A DNA stretch of 6,145 nt from an uncultured Bacteroidales bacterium (GTDB lineage: Bacteria; Bacteroidota; Bacteroidia; Bacteroidales; UBA932), in assembly GCA_934702165.1 (NCBI GenBank), contig CAKUYG010000128.1:1-6145 (forward strand). Reading direction: 5' to 3'. Numbering within the stretch: position 1 is the stretch's first letter; the number at the start of each line of letters is the position of its first letter. Made by a program: the position numbers and the translations under genes. The notes beneath the pieces are model-generated. The model was not told the DNA's origin. It did not search any database and saw nothing but the letters and a program-made list of their open reading frames with translations. This document shows positions 1-5,170 of this stretch, piece by piece.

Positions 1-1
1 A

Positions 2-823
2 TGGAAAGGCAATCCTATCTTGACTCAGCGCCATCTGGATGCTGACCGTCCGTCGGCTGTCACTTGCGCCGGGCATGCGGATCTGGTGCGCACGCCGTCG
101 GGGGAATGGTGGGCTGTTTTTCTTGCCTGCCGTCCGCTCGAAGGAAAGTACGAGAATCTCGGACGGGAGACGTTCATGATGCCAGTACGCTGGAGTGAGG
201 ACGGATTTCCGTACATCACCAAAGGTGATGAGCCGGTGCCGATGGTCGTCCGCCACAAGGGTGCAGTGCGGGGTGAAGATGTCACGTTCGGCAATTTCAC
301 GGTCAATGACGAGTTTGACGGATCTGTCTTGCCGCTGCACTGGATGACGCTCCGGGGGCCGGCTGAAGGCCTGTATTCGCTCTCCGGCGGAAAACTTCTC
401 CTCAAGTCATCTCCTGAGTCCGTGACAAAATTCACAACTCCTGCCACTGTCTTGAGGAGAGTACAGCACCACAAATTCAAAGCTGATACCCGTATCACTT
501 TCAACCCGGCTTCCCCGGATGAAAAAGCGGGGATGCTACTTTTCAAGGATGAGAAACATCATTACTTCTTCTGCATCCGGAAGGAGGGAAAAGAGTGGAA
601 CATCTCACTGGAAACCCCGGACGGAGTACTTGCATCGGCAAAGGCGGAAGGAACTTTCTTCGACCTCAAGACTGTTTCGTACGGGACTTCATTTGCGTTC
701 TGGTATGCTCCGGACGGCAAGAACTGGACGCTCCTCAAGGATAATGTCCCTGCGGATTATCTTTCTACTGCTGTGGCGGGGGGATTCACCGGAACAACGA
801 TAGGACTATATGCGACCAAGTAG
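2..823 (+). CDS. GH43 family glycoside hydrolase (beta-xylosidase/alpha-L-arabinofuranosidase type), 3' part only
   Basis: The reading frame is open from the first bases, so the gene begins upstream; 273 residues plus the stop are visible. The opening residues (WKGNPILTQRHL, then GHADLV with His25, then GEWWAVFLACRP and LGRETF at 54-58) are the characteristic end of a GH43 five-bladed beta-propeller of the xylosidase/arabinofuranosidase type. The His of GHADLV corresponds to the conserved active-site His near the propeller metal. The catalytic base, pKa-modulating Asp and catalytic acid of the family lie upstream of the window, so activity cannot be judged. Residues from about 99 to 273 form the C-terminal beta-sandwich typical of these enzymes (GH43_C2), starting NDEFDG and ending GGFTGTTIGLYA. 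In the family this domain helps shape the active-site pocket. The stop overlaps the start of the next GH43 gene by 14 bp, implying one mRNA and probable translational coupling. The likely substrate is xylan or arabinoxylan oligosaccharides, inferred from family alone. The TTG at position 20 is internal and is not the start. Confidence 0.93.
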   Translation, partial: WKGNPILTQRHLDADRPSAVTCAGHADLVRTPSGEWWAVFLACRPLEGKYENLGRETFMMPVRWSEDGFPYITKGDEPVPMVVRHKGAVRGEDVTFGNFTVNDEFDGSVLPLHWMTLRGPAEGLYSLSGGKLLLKSSPESVTKFTTPATVLRRVQHHKFKADTRITFNPASPDEKAGMLLFKDEKHHYFFCIRKEGKEWNISLETPDGVLASAKAEGTFFDLKTVSYGTSFAFWYAPDGKNWTLLKDNVPADYLSTAVAGGFTGTTIGLYATK

Positions 824-2384
824 ATTCATGGGGGCCTTCGTGGCCCTCTTTCTTGCCGCCAGTTGCGGCCCGAAGTGGCAGGATGCTGTCAATCCTCTGA
901 CTTACACGGACATCCCGGACAATGACGTGATCCGCGTCGGGGAAGACTACTATATGGTCAGCACGACCATGTATTTCTGTCCCGGAGCACCGATCATGCA
1001 TTCCAAAGACCTCGTGCATTGGCGGATTGTGAACTATGTATATGATTGCCTTGAAGATGATGATGTATATAATCTCCGTGACGGGGCCAACGCCTACGGC
1101 AAGGGCCAGTGGGCTACATCGCTCCGGTATCACGACGGACTGTATTATACGCTCTTCATTGCGAACGACCAGCGGAAGACGTATGTCTACCGTACGGACG
1201 ATATAGAAAAAGGCAAGTGGACGCGTTCGGTGATTGATTTCCCGATGCACGATGCCACGATGCTCTTTGAGGACGGGAGGCTCTATTCTCTTTGGGGCAA
1301 CGGGGATCTCCGCCTCACTGAACTTGAGCCTGACGGCTCCGCCCTCAAGAAGGGCGGGGTGGACACTGTCATAATAAGTGCTCCGCGAAAAGGTTACATG
1401 CTCCGGGCCGAGGGCGCGCACATCTACCATATCGGTGACTGGTACTATGTTCTGGAGATTGACTGGCCTGCGGGAGGTGTACGCACCGAGACCTGCTGGC
1501 GCAGCCGCAGTCTTCTCGGGCCGTATGAGAGCAAGGTGGTCCTGCAGGGCGCGTTCGATTCCCGTCCTGACGGAGTCGCCCAGGGTGCGATAGTGGATAC
1601 TCCGGGCGGTGACTGGTATGCGATAATGTTCCAGGATCACGGGGCGGTCGGACGTATCCCGACCATCCAGCCGGTAGAGTGGATTGACGGCTGGCCTGTT
1701 ATGGGAGACGGCGGCGTGCCGATGAAGACCGTGCGTGTCAATCTCCCCGCGTCGGGGGAGGATTATGTCTGGGATTCGGATGAGTTTGATTCCCGGGAAC
1801 TTGCTCTCGTGTGGCAGTGGAACCACAAGCCGGCTGACAGTTTGTGGTCACTCTCTGAGCGTCCCGGCTGGATGCGACTTCATGCAGGTATCCTTGCCGA
1901 TGGCATAATGTCTGCGCGCAATACTTTGACGCAGAGGACTGTCGGACCGAAGAGCGTGGCAGAAGTAAAACTTGATGTTTCTGCTCTCAGGCCTGGTGAC
2001 AGGGCGGGTATCTGTGCGTTCCAGAGCAACAACATTGCAGTTGGTGTCGAGGTGGCCGCTGACGGTTCCAAGTCGGTTGTGCTTCGCCGCAGTGGCCGCG
2101 ATGCCGAGGATGCGGAAGTGTACCGGCACGAACTCAAAGGGGACACGCTGTGGCTCCGTTTGAACTATGTTTTCACTCCTTCCGAAGGTGAAGAGGCCGA
2201 CACTGTGACGGCCTGCTGGTCCGAGGACGGACAGAGCTGGGAAGATTGTGGCTTCACACTGAAAATGCTCTACACGCTTGATCTGTTCACCGGCTACCGC
2301 ACGGCTCTCTATTGCTATCCGACTTCAGTTGAAGGCGGCGGTTATGCCGACTTTGATTTCTTCCACCAGAGAGTGGTTGAATAA
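810..2384 (+). CDS. GH43 family glycoside hydrolase, lipoprotein (subfamily 12-like)
   Basis: A complete 524-residue enzyme predicted to remove xylosyl or arabinosyl residues from plant hemicellulose or pectin side chains. The start MRPSRF...LAASC gives a lipoprotein signal with lipidated Cys19, so it sits in the periplasm or on the outer membrane. I prefer the ATG at 810 to the one at 828 because the longer form supplies the basic residues (Arg2, Arg5) a signal peptide needs; it overlaps the upstream gene by 14 bp. The propeller spans about residues 28-312. By motif I assign the base to Asp37 (PDNDVIRVG), the pKa modulator to Asp148 (MHDATMLF) and the acid to Glu201 (RAEGAHIY), so all three are present. 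QGAIVDTP and HGAVGRIP (277-284) are typical of subfamily 12. Where many GH43 proteins have GxHQGG, this one reads GVAQGA (Ala257). Residues about 320-524 are the C-terminal beta-sandwich, opening with WQWNHKP. Subfamily and exact substrate are inferred from memory of motifs. Confidence 0.93.
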   Translation: MRPSRFMGAFVALFLAASCGPKWQDAVNPLTYTDIPDNDVIRVGEDYYMVSTTMYFCPGAPIMHSKDLVHWRIVNYVYDCLEDDDVYNLRDGANAYGKGQWATSLRYHDGLYYTLFIANDQRKTYVYRTDDIEKGKWTRSVIDFPMHDATMLFEDGRLYSLWGNGDLRLTELEPDGSALKKGGVDTVIISAPRKGYMLRAEGAHIYHIGDWYYVLEIDWPAGGVRTETCWRSRSLLGPYESKVVLQGAFDSRPDGVAQGAIVDTPGGDWYAIMFQDHGAVGRIPTIQPVEWIDGWPVMGDGGVPMKTVRVNLPASGEDYVWDSDEFDSRELALVWQWNHKPADSLWSLSERPGWMRLHAGILADGIMSARNTLTQRTVGPKSVAEVKLDVSALRPGDRAGICAFQSNNIAVGVEVAADGSKSVVLRRSGRDAEDAEVYRHELKGDTLWLRLNYVFTPSEGEEADTVTACWSEDGQSWEDCGFTLKMLYTLDLFTGYRTALYCYPTSVEGGGYADFDFFHQRVVE

Positions 2385-2389
2385 ACGGG

Positions 2390-2426
2390 AACGTGGAGGC
2401 TGCTTTGGCCTCCACGTTTATATTTA
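2390..2426 (+). terminator. Intrinsic terminator after the GH43 operon
   Basis: An 11-bp perfect stem pairs aacgtggaggc (2390-2400) with gcctccacgtt (2408-2418) around a 7-base loop, six bases after the GH43 stop codon. It is followed by the T-rich tatattta. The long GC-rich stem and its position directly behind the gene support transcription ending here, which separates the GH43 operon from the ATPase gene. The T-tract is short and interrupted. Confidence 0.8.
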
Positions 2427-2575
2427 GTCAAGGTTTCAGACAACATATCGGAACTAAATTTTATAGTTTTTCTCAGCAAAAAAATCAACGGAAATAATTA
2501 TTTATTGTGTTAAAAACAAATACGTTATATCTGAGCGGTGCGACAGTTGGCTGATTTTTTTGATTTCGGAAACCG

Positions 2576-2606
2576 TTGCTGAAGTGAGAAATAATTGCCA
2601 TATTTG
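2576..2606 (+). promoter_or_regulatory. Candidate Bacteroidetes-type promoter for the ATPase gene
   Basis: CATATTTG at 2599-2606 matches the Bacteroidetes -7 consensus TAnnTTTG at all but one fixed position. A TTG (2576-2578) lies 20 bp upstream, the expected spacing for the -33 box. Transcription would begin about 40 bases before the ATG at 2649. The rest of the 264-base gap from 2385 to 2648 is AT-rich and contains the GH43 terminator; I see no gene or RNA in it. Such short motifs occur by chance in AT-rich DNA, so confidence is moderate. Confidence 0.4.
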
Positions 2607-2648
2607 CGCTGAGTTTTTTGTGGCGAACGGCAGTAAAAATTCAGTACG

Positions 2649-3902
2649 ATGAGAATAAATAGAGATATCTACCTTGACAGGTTGATTGCAAGAGTTGGCA
2701 ATGGGATGATTAAGGTCATCACGGGAGTACGCAGATCCGGGAAGTCGTATTTGCTCTTCAGTATATTTAGCGACTATCTTAAGACACAGGGAATTGACGA
2801 GTCTCACATTATTTCCGTCAAATTGGACGATTGGGAAAACCGTTCCTTGTGTGACCCGGACAACCTTTATTCTTATGTGAAATCCCGAATTGTGGACAGC
2901 GGAAACTATTTCCTGCTTCTGGATGAAATACAACTGGTTTCGCAGTTCGAATTTGTTCTTAATGGCCTGCAAAACCGGCCTAATCTCGATATTTATGTCA
3001 CTGGAAGCAACGCGAAATTATTATCGAAAGACATTATTACTGAATTTCGTGGCCGTGGCGATGAAATCAAGATCCGTCCGTTGAGTTTCAGTGAATTCAT
3101 GCCGGTGTACAAAGGTGATAAATTCACCGCTTTAAATGAGTATATGACCTATGGCGGTCTTCCGCAAATCCTTTCATTTGCAACGGAGGAGCAGAAATCG
3201 GAATATCTGAAGAATCTTTTCATCGAGACGTATCTCAAGGATATCACGCAGAGGTATGGCGTCAAGCAAGATGCTGAATTGTCAGAACTTGTGGACACGA
3301 TGGCATCATCAATAGGCGGTCTGACGAATCCGACTCGACTTGCAAATACATTCGAAAGCGTTAAAAACATCAAAATTTCCCCGAATACGATCAAGTTGTA
3401 TTTGGACTATCTGTGTGATTCCTTTATTATGGAGCAGGTCATGAAATATGATGTCAAAGGGAGAAAATATATAGGAAGTCCATCAAAATACTACTTTGTT
3501 GACTGTGGACTCCGAAATGCAAGGTTGAATTTCAGGCAGATGGAGATGACGCACTTGATGGAAAATGTAATTTACAACGAGCTTCGTGTTCGTGGTTTTA
3601 ACGTGGATGTGGGAAGTGTCGTAACCAGAGATACTGATGCGAGCGGTAAGAGGGTTCAGAAGCAGTTGGAAGTTGATTTTGTATGTAATCAGGGGAGTCG
3701 CAGATACTATGTCCAATCTGCATATAGGCTGGGAACAGAAGAGAAAGAAAAGCAGGAAAAAGCGTCTCTCATCAACATAGGAGATTCATTCAAGAAAATA
3801 ATAATAACTGGCGAGCCTATTCTTGTTCAGCGAGATGAGCAAGGTATTACGACTATGAGTATCTACGATTTCTTGCTGCGGCAAGATTCTTTGGAACTGT
3901 AG
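2649..3902 (+). CDS. AAA_14/DUF4143 family ATP-binding protein
   Basis: A 417-residue member of the widespread, poorly characterised AAA_14 plus DUF4143 ATPases; length and architecture are typical. The N-terminus (INRDIYLDRLI) fits the family, which supports this start. The ATPase domain covers about residues 18-160: Walker A GVRRSGKS (26-33), Walker B YFLLLDE with Asp92 and Glu93, a sensor-1-like TGSNAKLL (118-125) and candidate arginine fingers at Arg134/Arg136 in FRGRGDE. The DUF4143 part, about 190-360, has a PD-(D/E)XK-nuclease-like pattern: Glu305 and Glu311 (MENVIYNEL), Asp343 (LEVDF), then YYVQSAYRL at 353-361. Where a catalytic Lys would be expected the sequence reads QSA, so cleavage activity is doubtful; that reading is common in this family as I recall it. 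The protein is soluble with no signal peptide. It stands alone between a terminator and a structured gap, and its GC content (about 43% in a sampled line) is well below the GH43 genes, suggesting independent acquisition. Cellular role unknown; roles in DNA transactions or defence have been suggested for relatives. Confidence 0.92.
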   Translation: MRINRDIYLDRLIARVGNGMIKVITGVRRSGKSYLLFSIFSDYLKTQGIDESHIISVKLDDWENRSLCDPDNLYSYVKSRIVDSGNYFLLLDEIQLVSQFEFVLNGLQNRPNLDIYVTGSNAKLLSKDIITEFRGRGDEIKIRPLSFSEFMPVYKGDKFTALNEYMTYGGLPQILSFATEEQKSEYLKNLFIETYLKDITQRYGVKQDAELSELVDTMASSIGGLTNPTRLANTFESVKNIKISPNTIKLYLDYLCDSFIMEQVMKYDVKGRKYIGSPSKYYFVDCGLRNARLNFRQMEMTHLMENVIYNELRVRGFNVDVGSVVTRDTDASGKRVQKQLEVDFVCNQGSRRYYVQSAYRLGTEEKEKQEKASLINIGDSFKKIIITGEPILVQRDEQGITTMSIYDFLLRQDSLEL

Positions 3903-3928
3903 TTGAAGTGGTGCTGTTTTGATGTTTA

Positions 3929-4001
3929 GCCGCCGCACGAGGGAAAGGTGGCACCTGCGATGCTTTTGTGTTGAGCAGGTGTCACCTTCCCCTTGCGCGG
4001 C
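3929..4001. repeat. Long imperfect inverted repeat (hairpin) with a palindrome in each arm
   Basis: Left arm 3929-3958 pairs with right arm 3975-4001. The inner 14 bp (aaggtggcacctgc against gcaggtgtcacctt) pair fully with one G-U. The outer part, gccgc...ggg against ccc...gcggc, pairs with a three-base bulge and a few mismatches; the loop is 16 bases. Each arm also contains its own odd palindrome, AGGTGgCACCT at 3946-3956 and AGGTGtCACCT at 3977-3987, with centres 31 bp apart, about three helical turns. The element starts 26 bases after the ATPase stop. No T-run follows it on either strand, so it is not a textbook intrinsic terminator, although it could still stop or protect the ATPase transcript. 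A paired protein-binding site for the downstream operon is an alternative. No target-site duplication or transposase is visible. Confidence 0.7.
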
Positions 4002-4040
4002 ATCCACCTGTTGCGATTGCTAAGAGATTATATAAAAATG

Positions 4041-4071
4041 TTGCTATTATGAAAAACTATTGTTATCTTTA
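4041..4071 (+). promoter_or_regulatory. Candidate Bacteroidetes-type promoter for the two-lipoprotein operon
   Basis: TATCTTTA at 4064-4071 matches seven of eight positions of the -7 motif pattern TAnnTTTG, and a TTG at 4041-4043 lies exactly 20 bp upstream. Transcription would start near 4078, leaving a leader of about 60 bases before the ATG at 4137. The paired palindromes at 3946-3987 lie upstream of this promoter, a position suited to an activator or a distal operator, but that link is inference. Confidence 0.45.
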
Positions 4072-4072
4072 A

Positions 4073-4110
4073 GGCAACCAATAAGATTTGCCATCCTAAC
4101 CATTGGACGA
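4073..4110 (-). other. tRNA-like 5'-half fragment (possible tRNA remnant)
   Basis: Read on the - strand, 4110 to 4093 is tcgtccaatggttaggat. It resembles positions 8-25 of a tRNA of the Glu/Gln type: a four-pair D stem (GTCC with GGAT, one G-U) around a loop with the usual GG. It continues into GGCAA...TTGCC (4092-4088 with 4077-4073), a five-pair stem like an anticodon arm, but the loop has 10 bases instead of 7. No acceptor stem or T arm follows, so this is not a working tRNA. It may be a decayed tRNA fragment or a chance match. It lies within the predicted leader of the lipoprotein operon. Confidence 0.25.
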
Positions 4111-4136
4111 TTACATTAACGCCTAAAGTTTTTGAA

Positions 4137-5159
4137 ATGAGAAAAATTTATTCTTTTTTGTTCTTGCCGCTCTTTCCGGGCTGCTGTGGTATTTTGTGCT
4201 TAATCCTCACCGGCTGTGTACGGGATGTGGTACTGGATGCGGGTGAGAGGCCGCAGGTGGTGGTGGAGTGCGTGCTGACGGACAGCAGTCCGCAGGAGTT
4301 GCGGATCTCGTTCACCAAGGGGGCGTCGCTTACGGAAGCTCCGGAGCTGACAGAGGCGACGGCGCGGCTGCTCGATCTCACGAACAATTATCCTGCTGGG
4401 GAGTTCCGCCGCAGGGATGACGGAATCTGGGTTCTTGACTACGCGGCTGAGCCTCAGCATAACTACCGGCTTGAGGTGGAAGTCCCGGGGTACGAACTGG
4501 TCTGGGCGGAGCAGAAAATGCCGGAGCAGATAACAGTGGAGGTGAAGGAAGATAAAATACCGACCACGCCGTGGTCTTCATCGTCTTATGGTTATCCGTT
4601 CACAAGCTATCGGGTCTTGAATGCCGATGCTCCTGTGTGGATATACGGAATACTTGATTACGGTCCAGATAAGGACGAAATGTATGTAGAGCGGATTTGC
4701 ACAGATTACCCAGATGTTGATGCTTTTAATCTTACAGGAGAAAGTTATGCTCCAGAAATTGTTCATTGGTTTGGCTCTGCATATGCTGCCACGTACGGCA
4801 GTCTATATGGAGAATTGCTCCATAGGCGTTTCCTTCGTATTCCAAGCATATACTTAGGACAGAGTTTTTTTGTGGCTGGTGATTTTGAGGTCAACAATGA
4901 TTACGAAGAAGATGAATCGGTATGGCCGAGAAGATGGCAAGTGTGTTTCTCATCTTTCAGTCCCGACTATGACCGCTACCTGAAGCAAGCCATTGTGACT
5001 GTTAATGCTGGTATTACTACGGACTTGTCATCGATTTTTGTGCGGGACAATTTTTATTCAAATATCCATGGTGGCATCGGGATACTTGGTGCTTGTACTT
5101 CGACTACAGAAAAATGGCTTAGTGGTTATCAATACGTTGAACTATATAACAAACATTAA
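4137..5159 (+). CDS. DUF4249 family lipoprotein
   Basis: A 340-residue lipoprotein of the Bacteroidetes DUF4249 family; the biochemical function of the family is unknown. The signal peptide (MRKIYSFLF...) ends in LILTGC, giving lipidation at Cys27; an earlier PGCC at 15-18 makes the signal unusually long. Residues about 35-135 form the expected N-terminal beta-rich domain (QVVVECVLTD, later YRLEVEVPGYEL). Near the C-terminus are SPDYDRYL (275-282) and FYSNIHGGIGILGA (306-319), which match the closing motifs I associate with the family. As I know it, DUF4249 genes usually sit beside a TonB-dependent receptor gene; here none is visible upstream, and the partner is a different lipoprotein 11 bp downstream, so the two are very likely co-transcribed. 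GC falls from about 62-68% in sampled lines near 4261-4380 to about 38-45% after 4620 without breaking the frame. The family call rests on remembered motifs and overall layout, not on a profile search. Confidence 0.75.
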   Translation: MRKIYSFLFLPLFPGCCGILCLILTGCVRDVVLDAGERPQVVVECVLTDSSPQELRISFTKGASLTEAPELTEATARLLDLTNNYPAGEFRRRDDGIWVLDYAAEPQHNYRLEVEVPGYELVWAEQKMPEQITVEVKEDKIPTTPWSSSSYGYPFTSYRVLNADAPVWIYGILDYGPDKDEMYVERICTDYPDVDAFNLTGESYAPEIVHWFGSAYAATYGSLYGELLHRRFLRIPSIYLGQSFFVAGDFEVNNDYEEDESVWPRRWQVCFSSFSPDYDRYLKQAIVTVNAGITTDLSSIFVRDNFYSNIHGGIGILGACTSTTEKWLSGYQYVELYNKH

Positions 5160-5170
5160 ATAACACTGAC

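Noticed and set aside
25..546. 173-codon open frame on the - strand opposite the first GH43 gene
   Set aside because: The protein is low in recognisable pattern and the + strand frame carries clear GH43 motifs throughout.
786..1826. 346-codon open frame on the - strand, antisense to the GH43 lipoprotein gene
   Set aside because: Its translation has no recognisable domain and it lies opposite a gene with clear GH43 catalytic motifs and a signal peptide. GC-rich third positions of the real gene keep the opposite frame open.
2419..2426. tatattta as a -7 promoter box
   Set aside because: The nearest TTTG (2404-2407) is only 11 bp upstream and sits in the loop of the terminator; the stretch is better read as its T-rich tail.
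2502..2972. 156-codon open frame on the - strand across the ATPase promoter region and gene start
   Set aside because: It is antisense to the Walker A and B region of a well supported ATPase gene and shows no family motif.
3929..4001. Hairpin as a miniature transposable element
   Set aside because: No flanking target-site duplication is visible and there is only one copy in the window; the nested palindromes fit a structural or binding element better.
3786..4007. 73-codon open frame on the - strand covering the hairpin
   Set aside because: It runs through the inverted repeat and the 3' end of the ATPase gene, and has no recognisable features.
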